Assembly: GCA_943371625.1 (NCBI GenBank)
Contig: CALRVN010000077.1
Coordinates: 1 to 12,114, forward strand
Source: Hyphomicrobium_A sp943371625
GTDB taxonomy: Bacteria; Pseudomonadota; Alphaproteobacteria; Rhizobiales; Hyphomicrobiaceae
Reading direction: 5' to 3'
DNA: 12,114 nucleotides
In this document: positions 1 to 5,794 of the stretch, in pieces
How the letters are laid out: every line of letters starts with the position of its first letter
Position numbering within the stretch: position 1 is the stretch's first letter
Position numbers and translations under genes: made by a program
Notes under the pieces: model-generated
The model's database searches: none
Seen by the model: the letters and a program-made list of their open reading frames with translations, nothing else
Told to the model about the DNA's origin: nothing

Positions 1-128
1 CGTCGGCCTCTCCCCACCGGGGAGAGGCTAAGGCACGTGCAAATTTTGGGAGCACGATAACCTCTCCCTGAGGGAGAGGTCGGATGCGATCACGGATCGC
101 ACCCGGGTGAGGGGTTACAGCGCTCGAT
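1..128. repeat. Intergenic palindrome cluster (REP-like), probable terminator region
   Basis: There is no gene here. Three strong inverted repeats follow each other. The first has arms 6-15 and 19-28 (GCCTCTCCCC / GGGGAGAGGC) around loop ACC. The second has arms 61-68 and 72-79 (CCTCTCCC / GGGAGAGG) around TGA. The third has arms 85-91 and 95-101 (TGCGATC / GATCGCA) around ACG, and is followed by CCCGGGTGAGGGG. The combination of a CCTCTCCC palindrome, a GATCGCA palindrome and a GGGTGAGGGG tail resembles a dispersed intergenic repeat I know from Bradyrhizobium and related genomes. That identification is from memory, not a search. The cluster sits just after the stop of the phytase-like gene on the minus strand, so it could stop or stabilise that transcript. 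Read on the minus strand, the second hairpin is followed only by TTAT, so it is not a classical U-tract terminator. Confidence 0.7.
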
Positions 129-1247
129 CTAGCGGCCGTCGGCTTTTGAGCCGCCCTGCTTGATGGCAAGGTCCTCAGGACTGATCGCGAACTGCAGCAG
201 CACCGTGCGCTGCACCGCGAAATTGTAGTTGTCGTCCGAAATCATCGTCACCACGATCTCGCCGCCGGGTCCAACGTGGTTGGCGAGGCCCTCCATGTTG
301 TCGATGTTCTTGCGCGTGTCGGCGGCGACGAGGATGTCCGCATCGATGACGCGGCCCTTGCGCAGCTCGCCGGCCTTGATGTGCCGCAAGCGCATGCTGA
401 CGCCTTCGCTGAACCTGAAGCGACGCTCCAGAACCAGCAGCGAGCCGTCGGGAAGTGCCGAGGCGTCGGTGACATCGTAGTCGCCGTCGTTGGTCATGTA
501 GAACTTCTTCGGCCGGTGCTTACTCTGCCAGATCCAGCCGACGTAGTTGCCGTTGTCGTCTCGCATGCGTTCGGAAAATGCGACGAGCTTGCCCTTGTCG
601 GAACCGCCACGGAGGACTGTGATGGCTTCGAAGCCGCCGTTGTCGGGCATGCTGTAGGCCGAGCCCGGCAGTGTGACGTCGCCAAGAGCCGCCGAAAGTT
701 TTCCGTCCTCGATGCGGTAGCGCGAGATGCGATGGCGGCGTTCGAACGCGATGAAGGCGTCGCCGTTTTTTACTGTGCCATCGGCGAGGGCGAGGCCTTC
801 GGCATCCTGGTCCTTCTTGCGCAGGAGAGGATCGCCCTTCTCAGACTGGATGGCGCCGAGCGTGACATCCGTCATGCCAGTGGGCGCGCCCTTGGCGTCG
901 CTGGTGAGCGTGCCCGACATCCAGGCGCCGGCGTCGGTGATGGCGAAGAAGTTCTTGCCGTCGGGGTCGATCGCGAGCCCCGACCAGCCGCCGAAATAAT
1001 TCGAGGGCGAGGTGAGGACGAGGCCGCCGCGCCATGTGAGCTTGCCGAACTTGGTCTTGTCGCGATCGACGCGGTCAAAGCCTTCGAGCGGCTTTGCCTC
1101 GACACTGATCGGCCCGGTCACGAGGTCGACCATGGACGGCTTGGCGGCGTAGGCGATGCCGGCGCCGATAACGGCGATGAGCGCAACACCTGCAGGCAGC
1201 CGCAGCCGCCGGCCGCGATGCGACTTGAAGAACTCACGCATACTCAA
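129..1247 (-). CDS. Exported phytase-like (esterase-like activity of phytase family) beta-propeller protein
   Basis: A 372-residue protein with a basic N-terminus, a hydrophobic segment at about residues 17-35 and a likely signal cleavage near AYA-AKP, so it is probably periplasmic. The rest resembles the 'phytase-like' domain annotated as 'esterase-like activity of phytase family protein': repeated blade-like segments with Gly/Asp turns, and the family's spaced motifs SGLAIDPDG, DAEGLALADG, GGFEAI and NMEGLA. The natural substrate of this family is unknown to me, and phytase activity should not be assumed. Start: TTG at 1247 overlaps the cobT stop (TTGA) and has GGAGG at 1260-1256 with an 8-nt spacer. 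The ATG two codons later (1241) has a 14-nt spacer, so TTG is preferred and implies translational coupling to cobT. It is the last gene of the J-domain/cobS/cobT operon. A role in cobalamin metabolism is not shown by the sequence. Confidence 0.85.
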   Translation of the reverse strand: MSMREFFKSHRGRRLRLPAGVALIAVIGAGIAYAAKPSMVDLVTGPISVEAKPLEGFDRVDRDKTKFGKLTWRGGLVLTSPSNYFGGWSGLAIDPDGKNFFAITDAGAWMSGTLTSDAKGAPTGMTDVTLGAIQSEKGDPLLRKKDQDAEGLALADGTVKNGDAFIAFERRHRISRYRIEDGKLSAALGDVTLPGSAYSMPDNGGFEAITVLRGGSDKGKLVAFSERMRDDNGNYVGWIWQSKHRPKKFYMTNDGDYDVTDASALPDGSLLVLERRFRFSEGVSMRLRHIKAGELRKGRVIDADILVAADTRKNIDNMEGLANHVGPGGEIVVTMISDDNYNFAVQRTVLLQFAISPEDLAIKQGGSKADGR

Positions 1248-3124
1248 TTCAGATGCCTCCGGCGCGGGCTGCGGATCGGGCGCTCCTCGCGCCCTTTTTC
1301 CTCGAACAGCTCGACGAGCTTGTCGGTCATGGCGCCGGCGAGTTCGCTCGGATCGGTGATGGTCACGGCGCGGCGATAATAGCGAGTGACGTCGTGGCCG
1401 ATGCCGATGGCGATCAGCTCGACGGGCGAGCGCAGCTCGATCTCGTCGATGACCTGGCGCAGGTGCTGCTCCAGATAGCTGCCGGAGTTCACCGATAGGG
1501 TCGAGTCATCGACCGGCGCACCGTCGGAGATCATCATCAGGATGCGGCGCTGCTCGGGGCGGGCGAGGAGACGACGGTGCGCCCAGGCCAGGGCCTCGCC
1601 GTCGATGTTCTCTTTCAGGAGACCCTCGCGCATCATCAAGGCGAGCGAACGCTTGGCGCGGCGCCACGGCGCGTCGGCCGTCTTGTAGATGATGTGGCGC
1701 AGATCGTTGAGCCGCCCCGGCGCGGAGGGCTTGCCGGCGGCGAGCCACTGCTCGCGCGCCTGTCCGCCTTTCCAGGCGCGGGTGGTGAAGCCGAGGATCT
1801 CGACCTTCACGCCGCAGCGCTCGAGCGTGCGTGCGAGGATATCGGCGCAGCAAGCGGCGACCATGATCGGGCGGCCGCGCATCGAGCCGGAGTTGTCGAG
1901 CAGCAGCGTCACGACGGTGTCGCGGAACTCGGTGTCGCGCTCGCGCTTGAACGAGAGCGCGTGCATGGGATCGATGATGACGCGCGTCAGGCGGGCGGCG
2001 TCGAGCGTGCCTTCCTCGAGATCGAAGTCCCAGGCGCGGTTCTGCTGTGCGAGAAGGCGACGCTGCAGCCGGTTGGCGAGACGGGCGACGGCACTCGACA
2101 GGGCGCGCAGTTCGCGGTCGAGGTAGGCGCGTAGGCGTTCCAGCTCCTCGGGCGAGGAAAGCTGCTCGGCACCGATCTCCTCGTCAAACTCGCGCGTAAA
2201 AACCTTATAGCCAAAGGCCTCGGGGTTATCGAGCACGGACGTGTTCGGGCGCCATGGCTCGGGGGATTCGAACTGCTCGAAGTCTTCGAGCATGTTGTCG
2301 ACATCGTCGACGCTGGAAGATTCGGACGTTTCCTGCGTCTCGCTGATCTCGCCGTCGGCGTCGCCGTCCTCGCGCTTTTGATCGCTGGACTCCTCACCGG
2401 CCTCGTCGGACTCGGTGTCGCCCTCGTTGCCGTCCTTGTCCTGCTCGTCCTCGTCGTTGTTCTCCTCGCGGTCGGCCTGGACGTTCTCCTCGGTGAGTTC
2501 CAAGGCGCGCAGCAGATCGCGCAGCAGGCGGCCGAACGCTTCCTGGTCTTCGGCGAGCTTGTCGAGGCGCTGCAGGAATTTCGAGCCGCGCTGCTCGATG
2601 GCGGGACGCCAGACGTCGACCACTGCCTTGGCGTTATCCGGCGGGGCGAGCCCGGTGAGGCGTTCGCGCACGAGCAGCGCGACCGCGTCTTCGAGCGGCG
2701 CGTCGGCGCGCGTCTTCACCTGCGCGAAGCGGGCGTGCGAATAATGATCCTCCAGGCGCGCGGTGAGATTGCGCGCCATGCCGGGCATGCGGTTGGCGCC
2801 GAGCGCCTCGACACGGGCGCGCTCGGCCGCCTCGAAGACGAGACGCGCGGGGCCGCTCGATGGCGCCAGCTTGTTGTGGATCTTGATGTCGTGGCAGCCG
2901 GCGGTGAGCGCGAAGCTGTCGGCCCAGCCGCGGATGACGGCGATCTCGCGCTGCGAGGGCACGCGCGAGGGCTCAGGGAGCTGGACGCGCTTCGACGTAT
3001 ACTCGGGGGAGCCGGGCGCGAAGCCGACGTCGATATCGGGGTGGCCGGCGACGGCGCGCACGCACAGACCGATGGCCCGCTTCAAGGGCTCGTTAGGCGC
3101 CTCTTTGCGCTTCGGCCCGCTCAT
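1244..3124 (-). CDS. cobT: Aerobic cobaltochelatase subunit CobT
   Basis: A 626-residue protein that matches CobT in order of parts and length. It has an N-terminal CobT domain (about 1-205), a strongly acidic Asp/Glu/Ser linker (about 211-290), and a C-terminal von Willebrand factor A domain (about 380-610). The MIDAS motif DNSGS is at 410-414 followed by MRGRP, and a second metal-site segment ISDGAP is at 532-537. CobT forms a ring complex with the AAA+ subunit CobS. With CobN, this complex inserts cobalt into hydrogenobyrinic acid a,c-diamide using ATP, in the cytoplasm, in the aerobic cobalamin pathway. The related BchD/ChlD proteins of magnesium chelatase are less likely because of the direct pairing with CobS. 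The ATG start lies 4 nt after the cobS stop with only a weak ribosome-binding site, which suggests coupled translation. The C-terminus is basic (SPRRRHLN). Confidence 0.96.
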   Translation of the reverse strand: MSGPKRKEAPNEPLKRAIGLCVRAVAGHPDIDVGFAPGSPEYTSKRVQLPEPSRVPSQREIAVIRGWADSFALTAGCHDIKIHNKLAPSSGPARLVFEAAERARVEALGANRMPGMARNLTARLEDHYSHARFAQVKTRADAPLEDAVALLVRERLTGLAPPDNAKAVVDVWRPAIEQRGSKFLQRLDKLAEDQEAFGRLLRDLLRALELTEENVQADREENNDEDEQDKDGNEGDTESDEAGEESSDQKREDGDADGEISETQETSESSSVDDVDNMLEDFEQFESPEPWRPNTSVLDNPEAFGYKVFTREFDEEIGAEQLSSPEELERLRAYLDRELRALSSAVARLANRLQRRLLAQQNRAWDFDLEEGTLDAARLTRVIIDPMHALSFKRERDTEFRDTVVTLLLDNSGSMRGRPIMVAACCADILARTLERCGVKVEILGFTTRAWKGGQAREQWLAAGKPSAPGRLNDLRHIIYKTADAPWRRAKRSLALMMREGLLKENIDGEALAWAHRRLLARPEQRRILMMISDGAPVDDSTLSVNSGSYLEQHLRQVIDEIELRSPVELIAIGIGHDVTRYYRRAVTITDPSELAGAMTDKLVELFEEKGREERPIRSPRRRHLN

Positions 3125-3128
3125 CGCA

Positions 3129-4133
3129 CTAGCTCAGCGCGACGTTGGCTGCGCTTTCGGGAAGCTCCTCGCCAAACGAACGCTGATAGAACTCGGCAAC
3201 GAGGGGCCGCTCGAGCTCGTCGCACTTGTTGAGGAAGGTGACGCGGAAAGCGAAGCCGATATCGCCGAACACGTCGGCGTTCTCGGCCCACATGATGACC
3301 GTGCGCGGGCTCATCACGGTCGACAGGTCGCCGTTGATGAAGGCGTTGCGCGTGAGGTCGGCGACGCGGACCATATTGGAGACCAGCTTGCGCTTCGCTT
3401 CGGTCTTGTTGAACGACTTCACCTTCGACAGGACGATCTTCACCTCGTCGTCGTGCGGCAGATAATTCAGCGTGGCGACGATCGACCAGCGGTCCATCTG
3501 ACCCTGGTTGATCTGCTGCGTGCCGTGATAGAGGCCCGAGGTGTCGCCGAGGCCGATGGTGTTGGTGGTGGAAAAGAGACGGAACGCCGGATGCGGGCGG
3601 ATGACCTTCGACTGGTCGAGGAGCGTCAGCTTGCCCGACACTTCGAGCACGCGCTGAATGACGAACATCACGTCGGGGCGGCCGGCGTCGTACTCGTCGA
3701 AGACGAGCGCCGTGTTCGACTGCAATGCGAAGGGAAGAATGCCCTCGCGGAATTCGGTGATCTGCTTGCCGTCCTTTAGGACGATCGCATCCTTGCCGAC
3801 GAGATCGATGCGGCTGACGTGGCTGTCGAGGTTGACGCGGATGCACGGCCAGTTGAGGCGCGCCGCCACCTGCTCGATGTGTGTCGACTTGCCGGTGCCG
3901 TGATAACCCTGAACCATCACGCGGCGGTTGTGCTTGAAGCCGGCGAGGATGGCGAGCGTGACCTCGCGATTGAAGAGGTAGTCGGGATCCAGATCGGGCA
4001 CGTGCTCGTCGGGCTTGGAGTAGGCCGGCACCTCGAGATCGGAATCGATGCCGAATACCTGGCGCACCGAGAGCTTCATGTCAGGAAGGTTCGCGGGCTT
4101 GCCTTCGGCGCCCGACGGGCTTTGCGCACGCAT
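3129..4133 (-). CDS. cobS: Aerobic cobaltochelatase subunit CobS (AAA+ ATPase)
   Basis: A 334-residue MoxR-like AAA+ ATPase, normal for CobS. Walker A GYHGTGKST is at 77-85, Walker B LVFDEYD at 143-149, a sensor-1-like segment STTNT at 188-192, and the QMDRWSIV segment at 212-219 holds a candidate arginine finger (R215). The N-terminal VRQVFGID and the C-terminal FRVTFLNKCDELER are characteristic of CobS. It supplies ATP hydrolysis to the CobN-CobS-CobT cobaltochelatase. Start: ATG at 4133 has GAGGA 9 nt upstream and a stop codon directly before it. The internal ATG at 4079 (MKLSV) lacks such a site, although the roughly 18 extra N-terminal residues look poorly conserved. It lies 59 nt after the J-domain gene and 4 nt before cobT. 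No cobalamin riboswitch is visible in front of it. Confidence 0.97.
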   Translation of the reverse strand: MRAQSPSGAEGKPANLPDMKLSVRQVFGIDSDLEVPAYSKPDEHVPDLDPDYLFNREVTLAILAGFKHNRRVMVQGYHGTGKSTHIEQVAARLNWPCIRVNLDSHVSRIDLVGKDAIVLKDGKQITEFREGILPFALQSNTALVFDEYDAGRPDVMFVIQRVLEVSGKLTLLDQSKVIRPHPAFRLFSTTNTIGLGDTSGLYHGTQQINQGQMDRWSIVATLNYLPHDDEVKIVLSKVKSFNKTEAKRKLVSNMVRVADLTRNAFINGDLSTVMSPRTVIMWAENADVFGDIGFAFRVTFLNKCDELERPLVAEFYQRSFGEELPESAANVALS

Positions 4134-4192
4134 CTAGCAGTGTCCTCGGAGTGGATTGGGCGGGGAAATCGGCGCGGCGGCAATGCCGTATT

Positions 4193-4831
4193 TCAAACGA
4201 GGCCCGCTTGCTTCAGATAGTTATAGGCTTGAATGATCTCGCGCAACTTGTCGCCCGAGCGCGCATCCCCGCCATTTGCGTCGGGATGGTAAATCTTCAC
4301 CAGCTCCTTGAAGCGCGCCTTGATCTCGACCTTCGTCGACTCGGCCTTGAGGTCGAGAGCCTGCAGGCTCTTCTTCTCAAGAGGCTTCAGCTGGCGCCGA
4401 TTTTGAGCCGGCTCCTCGCGGGCTGCCTTGGCGCGCTTGGCGAAGAACCCATGCGGGTCCATGGTGCGGAAGGCGGCGGCGTCGGCGGGGCCTGCGGCTC
4501 CATCCTTGGCCGAGGGAGCACCGGGGGCGGAGGCGTTGACGCCGACCTTCCATGTCGGGCGGTGGCCCGTGAGGGCGTCCTTCTGGAAGTCCTGCACCGC
4601 GGCGTCGCTCATGCCGTCGAAGTAGTTATAGGTCGCGTTGTACTGGCGGACGTGCTCGATGCAGAAGGCGAAGTACTGGCCGTCCTTGCCGCGGCCCTGG
4701 GGGGCGCGATGGTCACCAGGCCGGTCGCAGCCCTTCCATTGGCAGCGCGGGTGGCGCGTCGGGCGCGCGGGCTCGGCGCGGCGCTTTGCCCCCACGCGGA
4801 TGCTGTCGAAGTATTTTGAATCGAGCTTCAT
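4193..4831 (-). CDS. J-domain (DnaJ-like) protein with N-terminal Cys/His cluster
   Basis: A 212-residue protein whose C-terminal ~57 residues form a J domain: helix II KARFKELVKIYHPD with the diagnostic HPD at 182-184, then NGGD and the helix REIIQAYNYLKQAG. J domains stimulate the ATPase of DnaK-type Hsp70s. There is no Gly/Phe region or CxxCxGxG zinc domain, so it is not canonical DnaJ. The N-terminal half has C30-x4-C35 (CQWKGC) and C57-x2-H60 (CIEH), a possible metal site. The middle (about 97-125) is Ala/Gly/Pro-rich and probably disordered. Start: ATG at 4831 gives MKLDSKYFD, the N-terminus I recall for this family. An in-frame GTG at 4867 would add 12 residues with no obvious ribosome-binding site. 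It heads the cobS-cobT operon and is divergent from bolA. Its client is unknown. Confidence 0.9.
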   Translation of the reverse strand: MKLDSKYFDSIRVGAKRRAEPARPTRHPRCQWKGCDRPGDHRAPQGRGKDGQYFAFCIEHVRQYNATYNYFDGMSDAAVQDFQKDALTGHRPTWKVGVNASAPGAPSAKDGAAGPADAAAFRTMDPHGFFAKRAKAAREEPAQNRRQLKPLEKKSLQALDLKAESTKVEIKARFKELVKIYHPDANGGDARSGDKLREIIQAYNYLKQAGLV

Positions 4832-4833
4832 TC

Positions 4834-4871
4834 GACGCGAAGTATGATCCGACCCCAGTTCCCGCACAAGC
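4834..4871 (-). promoter_or_regulatory. Possible sigma70-type promoter for the J-domain/cobS/cobT operon
   Basis: On the minus strand, TTGTGC (4869-4864) and CATACT (4846-4841) are separated by 17 nt. The likely start point falls only a few bases before the ATG at 4831, so the mRNA would be nearly leaderless. This would fit the lack of a clear ribosome-binding site there. The match is weak and is based only on sequence. Confidence 0.25.
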
Positions 4872-4928
4872 CGAACTGCCTGGCGGGCAACGGACTATTT
4901 TTTTCACACCTCTATGAGGCTTCCCCTA

Positions 4929-5201
4929 ATGAGCCTGCAGTCACGCATGCACGAGAAGCTGGTGATCGCCCTCAATCCGACCCGCCTCGACGTGGTCAAT
5001 GAGTCGCACCAGCACGCGGGACACGCCTCCTCGCCCGGCACGGGAGAGAGCCACTTCCGCGTGCTGATCGTCTCCGGCGATTTCACAGGAAAGTCGCGCG
5101 TTGAGCGGCACAGAATCGTCAACGAATTGCTGAAGGACGAGCTGAGAGATGGTGTGCATGCGCTGGCAATCAAGGCGCTAGCGCCGGGAGAAGCAGTTTA
5201 G
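4929..5201 (+). CDS. BolA family protein
   Basis: A 90-residue BolA-like protein, typical in size. It carries the class II KH-like fold signature: LNPTRLDVVNESHQHAGH near the N-terminus, ESHFRVLIVSGDF in the middle, and the HRIVNELLKDEL...VHALAIKAL helix-strand at the end. BolA proteins bind monothiol glutaredoxins and [2Fe-2S] clusters or act as regulators. The conserved His in the HxH..GH segment is the sort of residue used for cluster binding. Start: ATG at 4929 has GAGG at 4916-4919 with a 9-nt spacer. An in-frame ATG at 4914 overlaps that site and is less likely. It is divergent from the J-domain gene, with about 97 nt of shared upstream sequence, and convergent with the histidine-rich gene. 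Its stop is followed after 3 nt by copy A of the structured repeat. It could be BolA1 or another paralogue, so I give no symbol. Confidence 0.93.
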   Translation: MSLQSRMHEKLVIALNPTRLDVVNESHQHAGHASSPGTGESHFRVLIVSGDFTGKSRVERHRIVNELLKDELRDGVHALAIKALAPGEAV

Positions 5202-5204
5202 TTT

Positions 5205-5311
5205 CTGACACGAGCGCAGAGAAGCTTTGTCTGCGGCTGACGTTGCACGAGCTGATAGCCGGCGCTCGCGCCGGGCGCCCTTGGCGCCATGCCGCCAGCG
5301 GCGGCCGAGAG
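5205..5311 (+). repeat. Structured repeat element, copy A (candidate RNA motif)
   Basis: About 105 nt starting CTGACACGAG, with a second copy in the same orientation at 11139-11245. From the first base, 46 of 56 positions agree without gaps, including GAAGCTTTG and AGCTGATAGCC. Four hairpins can be drawn. P1 spans 5223-5253: AGCTT with a bulged T then GT, pairing with ACGAGCT, and an inner GCGGC/CGTTGC stem. P2 has arms 5259-5264 and 5269-5274 (CCGGCG / CGCCGG). P3 has arms 5274-5279 and 5283-5288 (GGCGCC / GGCGCC, loop CTT). P4 has arms 5291-5296 and 5300-5305 (GCCGCC / GGCGGC, loop AGC). Stems differ from copy B but still pair. It begins 3 nt after the bolA stop, so it would be the 3' end of that transcript. 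There is no U tract after the hairpins. Function is unknown. Confidence 0.8.
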
Positions 5312-5335
5312 ATCGCCGAGCAGACCAACCGCCAT

Positions 5336-5372
5336 AAAAAAATCTCGCCTCCGCAGGTTGCGAAGGCGAGAT
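5336..5372 (-). terminator. Rho-independent terminator of the histidine-rich gene
   Basis: On the minus strand, ATCTCGCCT (5372-5364) pairs with AGGCGAGAT (5350-5342). An inner CGCA/TGCG stem closes the loop, and seven T residues follow (5342-5336). This is a textbook intrinsic terminator about 32 nt after the stop of the histidine-rich gene. Read on the plus strand, the hairpin lacks a U tract, so it acts mainly for the minus-strand transcript. Confidence 0.88.
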
Positions 5373-5404
5373 GATAGCACCGAACTAAAGCGGAGCCGTG
5401 GCGA

Positions 5405-5650
5405 TTAGTTCCAACGATTCCAGCGGCGGTGGTGGTGGTGACGGTGGTGATGATGATGACGCTTGTAGTAGCGCTTCTTCCACCACTTGCGGTGATGATG
5501 GCGGTAGCCGGCCTTCTCAACGACACCGCTCTGCTCGCTCACGCCCGACACGCTGCTGAGGACGTTGCTAGAGACCGGAGCTGCCTGTGCGGTACCGGCG
5601 ACGAGGAAGAGTGCGCCCGCTACTGCGGCGAGGGGGAGTAGTTTCTTCAT
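5405..5650 (-). CDS. Small exported histidine-rich protein
   Basis: An 81-residue protein with a clear Sec signal peptide: MKK, a hydrophobic core LLPLAAVAGALFLVAG, and cleavage after AQA at about residue 23. The mature part of about 58 residues starts with a Ser/Val-rich stretch (APVSSNVLSSVSG) and ends in a highly basic, aromatic and histidine-rich tail. That tail has runs of 3, 5 and 4 His (12 in all) mixed with Arg, Lys, Trp and Tyr. It has no Cys. Start: ATG at 5650 with GGAG 6 nt upstream. Longer in-frame extensions lack a signal peptide at their N-terminus. The tail could bind metal ions such as Ni, Zn or Cu, or anionic surfaces, in the periplasm or outside the cell. That is inference from composition, and I know no characterised family. 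It is a single-gene unit with its own terminator, convergent with bolA. Confidence 0.82.
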   Translation of the reverse strand: MKKLLPLAAVAGALFLVAGTAQAAPVSSNVLSSVSGVSEQSGVVEKAGYRHHHRKWWKKRYYKRHHHHHRHHHHRRWNRWN

Positions 5651-5706
5651 AGTTAGCTCCATTTCTACTGCCGCTGTCGCCGCCTTAGTTTTTCGCGGTC
5701 GACAAC

Positions 5707-5738
5707 GTGCCTGGATCCTCCTGACGTGATCCACGCAC
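5707..5738 (-). other. Inverted repeat in the leader of the histidine-rich gene
   Basis: The arms GTGC-C-TGGATC (5707-5717) and GATCCA-C-GCAC (5728-5738) form ten pairs with one mismatch around a 10-nt loop. Read on the minus strand it lies between the corC stop and the histidine-rich ATG, about 57-88 nt upstream of that start. It could be a leader hairpin or a weak terminator for corC. No U tract follows it. The rest of 5651-5794 shows no convincing promoter. Confidence 0.4.
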
Positions 5739-5794
5739 AGGTTCGCGTTCTGCAGGTGAACCTAGTCTGAATGGATTTGGGCGATGCGCTGCGG

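Noticed and set aside
276..1379. Plus-strand open frame of 367 residues opposite the phytase-like gene
   Set aside because: It is the antisense of a recognisable exported protein. Such long antisense frames are usual in GC-rich coding DNA. It has no motif or ribosome-binding site and runs past the cobT boundary.
2378..3232. Plus-strand frame beginning with a Leu/Val-rich, membrane-like stretch
   Set aside because: The hydrophobic run is the antisense of the acidic linker of CobT (Glu/Asp codons read backwards give Leu/Val), so it is an artefact.
5259..5305. GC hairpins of repeat copy A as the intrinsic terminator of bolA
   Set aside because: No U tract follows the hairpins on the plus strand, and copy B has the same hairpins just before xerD, where strong termination would be odd. 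A role in termination by another route is not excluded.
5651..5794. EcfG-type (GGAAC...GTT) stress promoter upstream of the histidine-rich gene
   Set aside because: Only loose fragments such as GGATCC and CGTTGTC appear, at the wrong spacing. No convincing promoter can be named.
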